Shown here: positions 49,002 through 58,153 of the stretch, in pieces
Layout of the letters: each line of letters starts with the position of its first letter
Position numbering within the stretch: the first letter of the stretch is position 1
Assembly (NCBI RefSeq): GCF_017569205.1
Contig: NZ_CP071870.1
Location: 3,224,001 to 3,288,000 of the forward strand
DNA: 64,000 bases
DNA from: Propioniciclava sp. MC1595
GTDB lineage: Bacteria > Actinomycetota > Actinomycetes > Propionibacteriales > Propionibacteriaceae
Direction: 5' to 3'
The notes under the pieces: model-generated
What the model was told of the DNA's origin: nothing
Seen by the model: only the letters and a program-made list of their open reading frames with translations
Database searches by the model: none
Translations under genes and position numbers: made by a program

Positions 49002-50306
49002 ATGGTGGCCGTCATGCACAACGACCTCGGCTTCGACATCTGGTGCGGGCTCGACGTGGGCAAGCAAGCCCACCATGCCTGCGCCCTCGACGCCGCCGGC
49101 AAGAAGGTGTTCGACAAGCCCTTGCCGCAGGACCAGTCCAAGCTCGAAGACTTGTTCACGAGGCTGTCCGAGCACGGTCGGGTGTTGGTGATCGTCGACC
49201 AGCCCAACACGATCGGCGCGCTGCCCATCGCCGTCGCCCGGTCGATGGGCATCCAGGTCGCCTACCTGCCAGGCCTCGCGATGCGAAGGGCCGCCGATCT
49301 CTATCCGGGCAACGCGAAGACCGACGCGCGCGACGCGTTCGTCATCGCCGACGCCGCTCGAACGATGCCGCACACCCTTCGCCGGGTCGACCTGGGCGAA
49401 GAGACCTTGGCGGAGTTGAAGGTTCTGGTCGGGTTCGATGAGGACCTGGCTGCGGAAGCGACTCGGTTGTCGAACCGGATCCGGGGACTGCTCACGCAGA
49501 TCCATCCCGCGCTGGAACGCGTTGTCGGACCCCGATTGGCCACCAGGCAAGGCCTCGCTGTGATCGAGCAGCTCGGCGGACCCCAAGGCATGACCGCAGC
49601 ATCGAAGTCCAAGCTGCTGCGGGTCATCACCAAAGCCAACCCGCGTCACGCCCAGAACTTCGCCGACGCCATCACCCAGGCCCTGTCCGAGCAGACCGTT
49701 GTTGTTGCCGGGACTGCCGCGGCCGAACAGGTTCTGCCGAAGCTCGCCGCTTCCCTGCGCCAGACGTTGGACCAGCGCTCCGAGTTGGCTGCGCAGGTCG
49801 AGAAGGTCGTTGATGCTCACCCTCTTGCCGAGGTCCTGACCTCGATGCCAGGCGTCGGGGTCAGGACCGCAGCACGGATCCTGCTCGACGTTGGCGACGC
49901 CTCCTTGTTCCCGACCGCCGGACACCTGGCCGCCTACGCCGGCCTCGCACCCGTCACGCACCGCTCCGGAACCAGCATCCGGGGCGAGTTCCCAGCCAGA
50001 TCGGGAAACAAGCACCTCAAACGGGCCCTGTTCCTGTCATCGTCCGCCGCGCTCAGATCCGATCCCGTCAGCAGGGCCTACTACGACCGGAAACGAGCCC
50101 AAGGCAAGAAACACAACGCCGCACTCATCTGCCGCGATCCGCGCGACCTGGCCCGGAAGTGCTACTCGCGGTTTGTCCCGCCGACGGTGCTCGCAGAATC
50201 GCCGGCGTGGGCGTCGCCGGTTCTCACTTTCGGCCCGCCCGGACAACAGCAGCAAGCAAGCCCCACGAAAGGCTCCTCTTGGGGGACGCGGCAACGTCCA
50301 GCCTGA
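49002..50306 (+). CDS. IS110-family transposase
   Basis: 434 residues. N-terminal RuvC-like DEDD domain with Asp in IWCGLDVGK, VIVDQPNTIGALPIAVA and KTDARDAFVIADAAR; C-terminal Tnp_20 domain with LTSMPGVGVRTAARILLDVGD, and the catalytic Ser in the FPARSGNKHLKRALFLS region. The end after KKHNAALIC departs from the usual LARRRCDVL..ML tail, so the last 50 or so residues may be altered. The upstream GTG/ATG pair at 49002-49016 gives a choice of starts. Confidence 0.88.
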   Translation: MVAVMHNDLGFDIWCGLDVGKQAHHACALDAAGKKVFDKPLPQDQSKLEDLFTRLSEHGRVLVIVDQPNTIGALPIAVARSMGIQVAYLPGLAMRRAADLYPGNAKTDARDAFVIADAARTMPHTLRRVDLGEETLAELKVLVGFDEDLAAEATRLSNRIRGLLTQIHPALERVVGPRLATRQGLAVIEQLGGPQGMTAASKSKLLRVITKANPRHAQNFADAITQALSEQTVVVAGTAAAEQVLPKLAASLRQTLDQRSELAAQVEKVVDAHPLAEVLTSMPGVGVRTAARILLDVGDASLFPTAGHLAAYAGLAPVTHRSGTSIRGEFPARSGNKHLKRALFLSSSAALRSDPVSRAYYDRKRAQGKKHNAALICRDPRDLARKCYSRFVPPTVLAESPAWASPVLTFGPPGQQQQASPTKGSSWGTRQRPA

Positions 50307-50327
50307 ATGCCGCGCCGCTGGCTCAGA

Positions 50328-51893
50328 TCAGAGCAACGCACCGATCACGCTGAAGACAATCAGAATCCCCAGGATGATCCCGGCCAAGGGCAGCAGCCAC
50401 TTGAGGTAGGTGTCGAAGCGCACTTTCGCCAGGACCAGGGAGGCCATCAGGATTGCATTGGTGGGCATCATCATCGACAGCCAGCCGCCGAAAGAACTGT
50501 AGATCGTCACCACGAGGGAACGGTCCACGCCAGCGAAGTCCGCCAGTGGTGCGAGGATCGGCATCACCAACGCCATGCCGGCTGAACCGGCCCCGACGAG
50601 GAATCCCAGCGGTAGGGAGATCACCGCAAGCAACAGGGTGAAGACGATCTCGCTGCGGCCCGCCACGAAACCCTCCATGGCGTTGAGCACTGTGTCGAGG
50701 GTCTGGGTGTTGGTCAGGATCACCGCCACCGCGCGCGCGAACGCCACCAGGAACGCGGGACCGGTGAAGTCCACAATCCCCTTCATGAAGTGCTTGCTGA
50801 TCCCCGCCTCGCCCAGCCCACCCACGAGGCCGGCGATGAGCGCCATCACCATGAACATCGCGGTCAGCTCCGGCAGCCACCAGCCCAGCTCCCACGGGAA
50901 CGGGTTGACCAGGGTCTCGTGCGTGACCGGGTCGACGGCGGTGTTGTTCAGGATCGAACCCCAGGGCACGATCGAGAAGGCGAGCAGCAGGAAGGCGAAG
51001 GCTGTCAAGGCCAGGACGATCTTCTGCCGCGTCGTGAGGGGTTCGATGACGGCGGAGTCGGCGCTGCGCGCCACCTCGGCGTCGATCGCAGAAATGCCGA
51101 CGAGGGACGCCTCCGGATCGGCCTTCACCCGCCGGGCGTAGCGCAGCGTGTAGACAATCATCACGGTGGTGACAACCACGAGCGTCACCAAGCGCAAGAC
51201 GATGCCGTCGCCGATGGAGATCCCGGCGGCGTCGGAACCGATGCCGATGCGGAAGGGGGTGACCGTGGAGCCGATCACCCCCATCGAGGGTGCCACCCCC
51301 AGGACCGCGACCGCCACCAACCGGTCATAGCGCAACGCGAGCATCAGTGGGACCACCAATGCGTAGAACCCGAGTTGTTCGTCGGACCAGGTCATCACCG
51401 AGCCCAGCAGAGCGAACAGGATGCTCAGCACGATGATGAGCACGTCCCCGCGGGCACGCAGCCGGAAGGCGAGCAGCGAGATTCCGCGGTCCATGGCTCC
51501 GGTGGCGAACACCACCGTCATGAAACCGCCGATGGCGAGGATGAACAGGAAAACCTGCGCCGAGCCGAACAGCACGCCGCTGTTGAACGGCCCCACGTGT
51601 CCGGCCGCATTCTGGATGCCGTACAGACCGTTGATCGGCGACAGCAGCAGGTCCTGGATCCGTTCGGCTGTGTCGAGCGGGGACGGCACCTCATGGTAGG
51701 AGCCCGGCACGGGACGCCCGTCGACGTCGAACTCATACTCGCCCGAAGGGATGAAGAAGGCGGCGAGCCAGACCGCCACGATCACCCCGACCAGAATGCT
51801 CAATGCTGAAGGGAAGGCACTCTTCTTCTCCTCAGCCGGCTCGACTGAGGGATCCGCTGCCTTTTGGTCGATGGTCATCTCATCGGGGGTCAT
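50328..51893 (-). CDS. YfcC-family (C4-dicarboxylate/arginine-ornithine antiporter-like) transporter
   Basis: 521 residues, about twelve membrane spans. Signature segments: FPSALSILVGVIVAVWLAAFFIPSGEYEF, FLFILAIGGFMTVVFATGAMDRGI, PFRIGIGSDAAGIS and PLGFLVGAGSAGMALVMPILAPLADFAGV. The substrate of YfcC proteins is poorly known; amino acids or peptides are likely given the M20 peptidase gene with which it overlaps (ATGA at 51890). The IS110 element lies directly after the stop. Confidence 0.82.
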   Translation of the reverse strand: MTPDEMTIDQKAADPSVEPAEEKKSAFPSALSILVGVIVAVWLAAFFIPSGEYEFDVDGRPVPGSYHEVPSPLDTAERIQDLLLSPINGLYGIQNAAGHVGPFNSGVLFGSAQVFLFILAIGGFMTVVFATGAMDRGISLLAFRLRARGDVLIIVLSILFALLGSVMTWSDEQLGFYALVVPLMLALRYDRLVAVAVLGVAPSMGVIGSTVTPFRIGIGSDAAGISIGDGIVLRLVTLVVVTTVMIVYTLRYARRVKADPEASLVGISAIDAEVARSADSAVIEPLTTRQKIVLALTAFAFLLLAFSIVPWGSILNNTAVDPVTHETLVNPFPWELGWWLPELTAMFMVMALIAGLVGGLGEAGISKHFMKGIVDFTGPAFLVAFARAVAVILTNTQTLDTVLNAMEGFVAGRSEIVFTLLLAVISLPLGFLVGAGSAGMALVMPILAPLADFAGVDRSLVVTIYSSFGGWLSMMMPTNAILMASLVLAKVRFDTYLKWLLPLAGIILGILIVFSVIGALL

Positions 51894-53254
51894 CGCACTG
51901 CCCACCTCTCTGCAATCTCGTGGAAGAACAGGGCCTCGGCGAGGGTGGCCCTGCGCCACTCGTCGATGAGCACACGCTCGTCGGGCCCGTGGATATTGGC
52001 GAAGCTGTCGGTAGCACCGAAGACGAAGATCGCTGCTTCGGGGATGGCGTCGGCGATGGCCTTGACCAGCGGGATCGCCCCTCCCGTGGCGGTCTGTACG
52101 GTCGTGCCCGACCACGCGGCGTCCATGGCTGCCACCATGGCGTCCCCGGCCGCCCCGGTCGGCGACGTGCGAAAGCCGTCACCCGTCGCCCCGGCGGTGA
52201 TGGTGAGGGGGACCCCGAAGGGTCGCTGAGCCGCCAGGTGAGCGACCACGGCGGCCTGCGCCTCCGCAGCGGGTTGCTCCGGGTGGACGCGCACGTTGAG
52301 GAGCGCCCGCGCCTGCGCCTGGACCGACGCCGGTGCGCCGTCTACTGCGGGAGCGTCGATCCCCAGGACGGTGATGGCGGGTCCGCTCCAGATCTTCGAG
52401 CCGAGACCGCCGGTCCCCACGATCGACAGGCCGGGCTCGATCTCGGCCAGCGCCCGGAACTCCTCGTCGGTGTACGTCTCGCCAGGCCACTCTTCGCGGC
52501 GCAGGCCAGCCACGGCGACGTTGCCGTGGTCGTCCCAGAGCGTCGTCAGGGCTCGCAGCAACACGATCAGGGCGTCCGGGGCGGCGCCACCGTATTGCCC
52601 GGAGTGCTTGCCACCGGCCAAGGTGCGAACCTCGACGGTGATGCGGGCGTCGCCGCGCAGGGACACGGTCAGCGACGGCTGCCCTGCCCGGATACTGCCA
52701 CCGTCGGCGATGAGGATGGCATCGGCGCGGAAGTGCTCGGGATGCCGCGACGGGAATCCCTCCTCGAGCGGACTGCCAACCTCCTCCTGGCCCTCGATCA
52801 GCACCTTGATGGTCACCGGCGGTCTGCCACCCCAGGCACGCAGTGCGCCGACATGAACCAGGACGTTGGCCTTGGTGTCGGCCGCCCCCCTTCCGAAGAT
52901 GGCGCCGTCACGCTCGGTAGCCTCGAACGGCGGCGAGGTCCACTCCGCCTCGTCACCGGCCCCGACGATGTCGTAGTGGCTGTAGAGCAGGACGGTGGGA
53001 GACCCTTCCGGGCCGGGGATGGTTCCGGTGATGATGGGCGCGGTTCCGGGGAGCTCGAGATCCCGGATGTCCCTGACACCGGCGTCGCGGAGCAGGTCCA
53101 CCACGGCGTCGTGTGCTGCCAGGATCGCGGGCCGGGTGTGTGGGGGGTAACCCCACTCGGAAACGGACGGGATGGCGACCAGCCGGGCAAGATCATCCTT
53201 CAACCCCGGCATGAGCGCGGCGACCGCTTCGGTGAGGTTGGACTGCATTGTCAT
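51890..53254 (-). CDS. M20-family metallopeptidase (dipeptidase-like)
   Basis: 454 residues. Metal and catalytic motifs: LLYSHYDIVGAG (His, Asp), GRGAADTKAN, IEGQEEVGSP (Glu-Glu), and a late His in IHGPDE. It probably splits dipeptides or N-acyl amino acids. ATG at 53254 is supported by GACCCT 7 nt upstream (leaderless) and the regulatory site beyond it. With the transporter it forms a second peptidase-transporter pair like pepA-abgT. Confidence 0.86.
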   Translation of the reverse strand: MTMQSNLTEAVAALMPGLKDDLARLVAIPSVSEWGYPPHTRPAILAAHDAVVDLLRDAGVRDIRDLELPGTAPIITGTIPGPEGSPTVLLYSHYDIVGAGDEAEWTSPPFEATERDGAIFGRGAADTKANVLVHVGALRAWGGRPPVTIKVLIEGQEEVGSPLEEGFPSRHPEHFRADAILIADGGSIRAGQPSLTVSLRGDARITVEVRTLAGGKHSGQYGGAAPDALIVLLRALTTLWDDHGNVAVAGLRREEWPGETYTDEEFRALAEIEPGLSIVGTGGLGSKIWSGPAITVLGIDAPAVDGAPASVQAQARALLNVRVHPEQPAAEAQAAVVAHLAAQRPFGVPLTITAGATGDGFRTSPTGAAGDAMVAAMDAAWSGTTVQTATGGAIPLVKAIADAIPEAAIFVFGATDSFANIHGPDERVLIDEWRRATLAEALFFHEIAERWAVR

Positions 53255-53291
53255 GCCGCTCAGGGTCCCACGCTGCGTGCGCGCTGATCAT

Positions 53292-53306
53292 CCCCCGAAG
53301 GGGGTG
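53292..53306 (-). promoter_or_regulatory. CACCCG-N3-CGGGTG-like site before M20-yfcC
   Basis: CCCCCG AAG GGGGTG; centre 44-45 bp before the ATG at 53254 and 31-32 bp before the GACCCT box (53262-53267). Confidence 0.5.
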
Positions 53307-53324
53307 AGGAATGGTCGAACCTGG

Positions 53325-53497
53325 CACACCCTCTCGGGCCATTGCCGGCCGTAGTCCCGCATCGCGGTGTAGCCGTCGGTGTCGGTGGTGAACTGGCCTC
53401 CACCAACGATGATCTCGTCGGCGGTCATCACCTCGATGGTGGCCGTCCGCTTGTGCGGATCCATCCCGATCACGACCCGTGGCATGTCCTGACTCAT
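53325..53497 (-). mobile_element. Remnant of a second IS110-family transposase (N-terminal part)
   Basis: Starting at ATG 53497 the frame gives MSQDMPRVVIGMDPHKRTAT, then an ADEIIVGGGQFTTDTDGYTAM stretch and YGRQWPERV, the usual first 57 or so residues of another IS110 subgroup. After the codons for WPERV similarity ends and the frame soon stops. The rest of the element is gone; the break lies just upstream of the M20 promoter. Confidence 0.7.
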
Positions 53498-53855
53498 GAT
53501 GTGCCCCCTTCCCCTTGTCCAATGAGGTTTCGGGCATGGGAGGGCACCGCTTCTACGAGCAGAGCATTCCCTTCTTTAGCCTCTCCCGCCCGTCGTCGGT
53601 GACCGGGGCAGCGCAGTCCAAATGAGAGTCACACGCGCCTTCATCGTGGACAGCCGCAAACGAGAGCGACCACCCCGGACACCTGAACCGAGCCTCGGCC
53701 AAGACCCGATCTACCGTCAATGAAACTAGAAGCCTCTCCCGGCGCCGAGTCGATGTCCTGTTCGCCATGCTCAGAAACCGCGAGCCCTACCGGGCCCCCA
53801 ACCCGACGCCACAACCCCTCGCAGCTTGACGAGAAACATAGGGACACCCCCCCCT
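53498..53855. other. Gap with probable IS110 non-coding end
   Basis: 358 bp between the IS110 remnant and the cardiolipin synthase gene. The part next to 53497 is probably the old left end (bridge-RNA region) of the remnant. It is lower in GC than the flanks. No gene is supported. Confidence 0.4.
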
Positions 53856-55295
53856 TCACAGCAGGTTCGAGAAGAGCCGGGACGCCGAATTGCGCAGGCG
53901 GCGTCCGCGACCCCACGACCGGACCTCGTCGAGGGTGAGTTCCCGGCAGTCGCGCAGGTCGTCGAGGAACAACTGCTCGTGTCGGGCCGCGACCTCGGGG
54001 TCGTAGACCCAGACCATCAGCTCCTTGTTGATGCGCAGGCTGCGGATGTCGAGGTTGAGCGTGCCGACCGCGCACGCCGTGCCGTCGATGGTCAGCGACT
54101 TTGCGTGGAAGAACCCCTTCTCCCATTGCCAGATGCGGCCGCCGGCGGCCAGGAACGGTTCGAAGAAGGACTCCGCGGCCCACCACGGGATCTTCTTGTC
54201 GATCCAGGACGTCGTCATCAGGTCGACCCGGACGCCCCCCGCCGCGGCGTTGACGAGGGCGTCCAGCGTGCTCTGGTCGGGGACGAAGTAAGGGGACTGG
54301 AGCAGGACGCGGTCCCGCGCGCCCGAGATGGCGAGCTGGTAGGAGCGGGTCAGCGTGTGCCAGGGGTCGTCGTAGCCGTGGTGGACGGTGTGCACCATGA
54401 TGTCCCCGCTGGGCAGCGACGGGTCGGGGTAGTAGCGCGCGTCGAACAGGTCCTCCCCGTGCGCCTCCAGCCACCGGATGTCGAAGAGCTTCTCCAGGTC
54501 CGCCACGCCGGGGCCGGTGATCCGCATGCCGGTGTCGCGCCACCCCGGGAACCGCTTGCCGCCGTCGATGTACTCCTGCGCGACGTTGAAGCCGCCGGTG
54601 TGGCCGATCTCGGCGTCCACGACCGTGATCTTGCGGTGGTTGCGGTAGTTCAGCCGGGCGAGGCCCGTCACGTCCGCCTTCACGATGGCCCCGGCCTCGG
54701 CCAGGCGCTTCATCTCGTCCTTGGGGTGTCTCAGGCAGCCCAAGAAGTCGTTGAGGATGCGCACCTCGACGCCGGCCGCGAGCCGGTCGAGCAACACCTC
54801 GGTGATGCGTGCGGTGAGCGCGTCCTGCTTCCAGATGAAGTAGCTCATGTGAATGAAGCGCTGCGCCCCGGCCAGGTCGGCGAGGAGGACGTCGAAGTAT
54901 TCCTCGCCGTTGCCGTGGAAGTCGCACGTGCGCACCGGCAGCGGAGGGGTCGCCAGCTTGTGCTCGACGAGATGGATGTTCCGCCGCACCCAGGGCCGGT
55001 CCTCGTCCGACGCGAGGGCGCGGGCCCGCGACCGGTGGGGTCGGTACACGGTGGGCATGAACCGCCCCACCGCCTCCCGGACGCGCCGGGTCGCGGGCGA
55101 CCGCTGCGTGATCTCGGGCCAGTTGCGCCCGAAGAAGAAGTACAGCACCAGGCCGAGCACGGGCAGCGCGATCAGGACGAGCAGCCAGGCCAGCGCCGCG
55201 GTGGGGTTGCGGTCCTCGCTGACGATGAACACGACCACGGCCAGCCAATAAGCCAGCAGCACGGCGTCGATCAGCAACCAGAGTGTCAGGTCCAT
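53856..55295 (-). CDS. cls: Cardiolipin synthase (PLD superfamily)
   Basis: 479 residues: two N-terminal membrane spans (LIDAVLLAYWLAVVVFIV; LAWLLVLIALPVLGLVLYFFF) and two HxK PLD motifs, His220/Lys222 (NHRKITVVD) and His397/Lys399 (FHAKSLTID). It joins two phosphatidylglycerols into cardiolipin. Last gene of the operon hdeD - small membrane gene - cls, 10 bp after the small gene. Confidence 0.9.
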   Translation of the reverse strand: MDLTLWLLIDAVLLAYWLAVVVFIVSEDRNPTAALAWLLVLIALPVLGLVLYFFFGRNWPEITQRSPATRRVREAVGRFMPTVYRPHRSRARALASDEDRPWVRRNIHLVEHKLATPPLPVRTCDFHGNGEEYFDVLLADLAGAQRFIHMSYFIWKQDALTARITEVLLDRLAAGVEVRILNDFLGCLRHPKDEMKRLAEAGAIVKADVTGLARLNYRNHRKITVVDAEIGHTGGFNVAQEYIDGGKRFPGWRDTGMRITGPGVADLEKLFDIRWLEAHGEDLFDARYYPDPSLPSGDIMVHTVHHGYDDPWHTLTRSYQLAISGARDRVLLQSPYFVPDQSTLDALVNAAAGGVRVDLMTTSWIDKKIPWWAAESFFEPFLAAGGRIWQWEKGFFHAKSLTIDGTACAVGTLNLDIRSLRINKELMVWVYDPEVAARHEQLFLDDLRDCRELTLDEVRSWGRGRRLRNSASRLFSNLL

Positions 55296-55305
55296 CGTTT
55301 CCGCT

Positions 55306-55485
55306 TCAGACCAGCACGTCCGTGGACGCCTCGGGCATGAGCAGGCGTCGAACGGCCGATCGGGCCAGCAGCAGGACCAGTATGAGCCCGGTCACGGCGA
55401 AGAAGCTACCCAGGCGGACGCTGTCCCCGAAGGCCAGCACATACACGAAGACGTCGACCACGTCGGCGGCGCTGATCCTTTGCAC
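55306..55485 (-). CDS. Small membrane protein between hdeD and cls
   Basis: 59 residues from a GTG at 55485 with GAAGGA about 9 nt upstream. One long hydrophobic segment (SFFAVTGLILVLLLARSAVRRLL). It fills the gap between hdeD (19 bp) and cls (10 bp), which supports it as a real gene. Unknown function. Confidence 0.6.
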   Translation of the reverse strand: MQRISAADVVDVFVYVLAFGDSVRLGSFFAVTGLILVLLLARSAVRRLLMPEASTDVLV

Positions 55486-55504
55486 GGCGGGGATCCTTCG
55501 GGGG

Positions 55505-56065
55505 TCAGGCAGTGGGGTCCGCGCCGGGCTTGCCCGGGCGGACCCTGCCGACGGCGATGAGCGTGAGTCCCTCGAGCAGCGTCTGGACGGCCAACAGCGT
55601 TCCGAGCAGCATGAGGGTGGCGGTTCCGAGGTTGAACAGTACGTAGAACCCCAGGCCCAGCGAGACCAGCCCGCTGATGAAGAGCACCACCTTGCCCTCG
55701 CTCTCCCGGAACGCCCACACCATGCGCGTCAGGCCGGCGGCGAAGAACGCCATGCCGGCCGCCAAGGTCAGCGCCAGGGCACCGACCACCGGGTTGCGCA
55801 GGATGAACAGGCCCATCACGGTCAGGAAGGCCCCGCCGAGGACGGCCGAGAAGAACCCGCCCGAGCGGATCCGGAACAGGGAGCCGATGAGCAGCACGAC
55901 GCCCGAGATCAGGTTGGTCCAGCCGATGACAAGCACCTGGAAGGCCGTGGCCCAGACGGCGTTCCCGAGGAGGACGATGCCGGCCGCGACGAGCAGCAGG
56001 CCGAGGATGACGTCCCACGCGGTGCGCTTGGCGACCGGGGTGGTGGTGCTGGTGGTCGTCGACAT
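55505..56065 (-). CDS. HdeD-family (DUF308) membrane protein
   Basis: 186 residues, six short membrane spans in three pairs (DVILGLLLVAAGIVLLG; WTNLISGVVLLIGSL; GALALTLAAGMAFFAAGLTRMVWA). HdeD helps acid resistance at high cell density in E. coli. AAAGGA precedes the ATG. The gene heads the operon with cls and follows a CACCCG-N3-CGGGTG site. Confidence 0.85.
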   Translation of the reverse strand: MSTTTSTTTPVAKRTAWDVILGLLLVAAGIVLLGNAVWATAFQVLVIGWTNLISGVVLLIGSLFRIRSGGFFSAVLGGAFLTVMGLFILRNPVVGALALTLAAGMAFFAAGLTRMVWAFRESEGKVVLFISGLVSLGLGFYVLFNLGTATLMLLGTLLAVQTLLEGLTLIAVGRVRPGKPGADPTA

Positions 56066-56123
56066 GGGAGTCCTTTCTGCGACGCGATGGTCTCAGTCTG
56101 GTTGCCGGTCGTCGCTGGGGAAC

Positions 56124-56138
56124 CACCCGCACGGGGTG
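56124..56138 (-). promoter_or_regulatory. CACCCG-N3-CGGGTG site before hdeD-cls
   Basis: CACCCG CAC GGGGTG. A CAGACT box (56095-56100) starts 31 bp after the centre, predicting a 22-nt leader with AAAGGA. Confidence 0.55.
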
Positions 56139-56193
56139 ATCTGTCCGGCGAGTGAGATTCTGCGTGTCGCGCGGGGTGCCAGTTGTTCTCTGG

Positions 56194-57138
56194 TCATGCC
56201 GGGGTCGCGTCCGTGGGCACCGGGGCGTGGGCGGCGACGTGTCCGGGATGGGTGGCGATCCACGCGGCGACGACCAGCACGAGGCTGGCGAACAGGTTGA
56301 GGAACAGCATCAGCACGATGACGCTGCCGAAGACGGCCACGGCCGCGCTGTCGGCGAAAGATCCCAGCAGGAAGGTGGCGGCGTACTCGAGCGCCGCCAG
56401 GCCGATCGACCCGATGGCCGCGCCCTGCGCGCGCACGGGCACCGGAACCCGCTGCTCGGGCATCACGGTGAACAGGAACCAGAACAGGGCGAACCCACCG
56501 CCCGCCGTGACGACCAACGACGCCAGGGCCGACCCGAGCTCGGGGACCGGCACGCCGACCACGGCTAGGAGCCGCCCGACCAAGGAACGCAGCGACGTCA
56601 CCATGCTGCTGGCCAGCATGGTGAGCAGGACGAGCAGGAACAGCCCGAACAGCATGCCGAGTTCGCGCGCCATCTGCCGCAGGAACCCCACCGCCCCCTG
56701 GCCGACGTCGAGGTCCGCCTCGTCCGGCTGAACCTCAAAGGCCGGCCGGAGTTGCACGCGGACGCCGACCTGCAGGTGCATCACCCACTTGGCGCCCGCC
56801 CAGGCGGCACCGACGAGGCCGACGATGCCGACGGCCTGCCAGCTGTGGAAGGCCTGGTCGATGATGGTGGCCACCTGGTCGCCGAGCACGCCGCCGGCGT
56901 CCACGTCGAGGTTCGCGACGAGCCAGGCGCGGACGAGGTCGGCGAGGTTGGGCCTCAGGATGGTCGCTGTCAGTCCCAGCGCCGCGAACGCGACCATCAG
57001 GATCGGCACCATCGACAACACCGAGAAGTACGTGATCGCCGCCGCGAACTGGATACCGAACCGGCCGAGGAACCGCTGCGCCGCCCGGACGCCGTGGGCG
57101 ACGAACGGCCACGCCAGAACGGCCTCGACCACCTTCAC
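56194..57138 (-). CDS. YihY/BrkB-family inner membrane protein
   Basis: 314 residues with six membrane spans and the family signature GRFGIQFAAAITYFSVLSMVPILMVAFAALG near residue 30, and FLFLVLLTMLASSMVTS / GGGFALFWFLFTVMPEQRVPVP-type segments later. Once annotated as RNase BN; true role is unknown, possibly transport. The GTG at 57138 lies 2 bp after the DMT gene stop and lacks a clear ribosome-binding site, so coupling is likely. Confidence 0.78.
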   Translation of the reverse strand: MKVVEAVLAWPFVAHGVRAAQRFLGRFGIQFAAAITYFSVLSMVPILMVAFAALGLTATILRPNLADLVRAWLVANLDVDAGGVLGDQVATIIDQAFHSWQAVGIVGLVGAAWAGAKWVMHLQVGVRVQLRPAFEVQPDEADLDVGQGAVGFLRQMARELGMLFGLFLLVLLTMLASSMVTSLRSLVGRLLAVVGVPVPELGSALASLVVTAGGGFALFWFLFTVMPEQRVPVPVRAQGAAIGSIGLAALEYAATFLLGSFADSAAVAVFGSVIVLMLFLNLFASLVLVVAAWIATHPGHVAAHAPVPTDATPA

Positions 57139-57140
57139 GT

Positions 57141-58031
57141 TCAGGACGCCGCGGAGACCGGCACCGCGTTCGTGTGGCGGGAGAGCAGGGCGACGCCGCT
57201 CATGGACACGGTCGCGCTGACCAGCATGAGGGCCACGCCGAGGGCGGTGTAATTGACGCCCTCGCCGAGGACCGCGACGCCGAAGACGACCGAGGCGAGT
57301 GGCCCGACGACGTTCACGGCTCCGACGACCGACTCCGCTGCGCCGGTGGCGTAGCCCTGCTGAACGAACGCGGTGCCGATGAGGGCCCCGACGAGGACCA
57401 GGACGGCGAGCACCCAGAAGATGACCGAGCCACGCCACTCGCCCCGCGCGACGTACTCACCGAGTGCCTTGACGACGCCGGCCTCGAACCCGAAGATCGC
57501 AGCGCCGGCGGACGCCCAGGCGAGGCTGCGCAGGCGGGTGGGGCCGAAGCGCCCCAGCAGGGCGATGCCTGCCGCCAGCGCGTACCCGATGATGGTGCCG
57601 GTGATGAGCCCGGTCTCGACGAACTCCTCGCGGTCGGGCCCCTGCCAGATGGCCAGCAACGCGAAACCGCTGGTCCCGGCGATGGTGATCGCCACGGCAC
57701 GCCAGGTGACCGGCGAGACGGATCGCCGGCTCAGCCGGCTCGTCAGCAGCACCGTCCACGGCACGGACAACACCGCCAGCGGCTGGGTGATCGTGACCGG
57801 GGCCAGCATGAGGGCCCCGATGGCGACGACGGCGCCGGCGCCATTCGCGGCCAGGCCCAACCACCAGCGCGGCGAGCGGATGAGCGACCGGAACTGGTCG
57901 CCGCTGAGTTCCGTCTTCGCACCGGACCCGCCCTGTTGGCCCACCTCGTGGTGCTGCACGGTGGCCGCGATCGCGATGAGCAGGGAAGAGACCACCATCA
58001 GCGCGACAGCGAGGGGGATGTTCTGGGGCAT
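57141..58031 (-). CDS. DMT-superfamily transporter (NIPA/EamA-like)
   Basis: 296 residues, nine to ten membrane spans in two repeats (NIPLAVALMVVSSLLIAIAATVQH; VVAIGALMLAPVTITQPLAVLSVPWTVLLTSRL; VFGVAVLGEGVNYTALGVALMLVSATVSM). The pattern SSLLIAIAATVQH...APVTITQPL is that of NIPA-like DMT proteins; magnesium or small-molecule transport is possible. GGAGG 8 nt before the ATG at 58031. Confidence 0.75.
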   Translation of the reverse strand: MPQNIPLAVALMVVSSLLIAIAATVQHHEVGQQGGSGAKTELSGDQFRSLIRSPRWWLGLAANGAGAVVAIGALMLAPVTITQPLAVLSVPWTVLLTSRLSRRSVSPVTWRAVAITIAGTSGFALLAIWQGPDREEFVETGLITGTIIGYALAAGIALLGRFGPTRLRSLAWASAGAAIFGFEAGVVKALGEYVARGEWRGSVIFWVLAVLVLVGALIGTAFVQQGYATGAAESVVGAVNVVGPLASVVFGVAVLGEGVNYTALGVALMLVSATVSMSGVALLSRHTNAVPVSAAS

Positions 58032-58138
58032 GAGGCGTTCCTCCGACGACACCAACGACGACACGAACCGGCTGCGCCGGTGGCGCGGCCGTACCAGCCG
58101 TGCCGCATGACTTTTCCACCATCGGGCCCCGGGGGCAT

Positions 58139-58153
58139 CACCCGCGGAGGGTG
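58139..58153 (-). promoter_or_regulatory. CACCCG-N3-CGGGTG site before the DMT-brkB pair
   Basis: CACCCG CGG AGGGTG. AAAAGT (58110-58115) starts 31 bp after the centre, predicting a leader of about 71 nt. It is also downstream of the hydrolase operon end, so a terminator role cannot be excluded. Confidence 0.45.

Larger units (their letters stand above)
48830..50327 (+). mobile_element. IS110-family insertion sequence (approximate ends)
   Basis: One full-length transposase gene with a left non-coding end and a very short right end. IS110 elements have no clear terminal inverted repeats, so ends are approximate. The right edge must lie within about 20 bp of the stop codon of the YfcC-like transporter gene at 50328. 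Confidence 0.6.

Noticed and set aside
53641-55248. Alternative minus-strand frame over cls
   Set aside because: Arg/Pro-rich shadow frame; cls carries both HxK motifs in its own frame.
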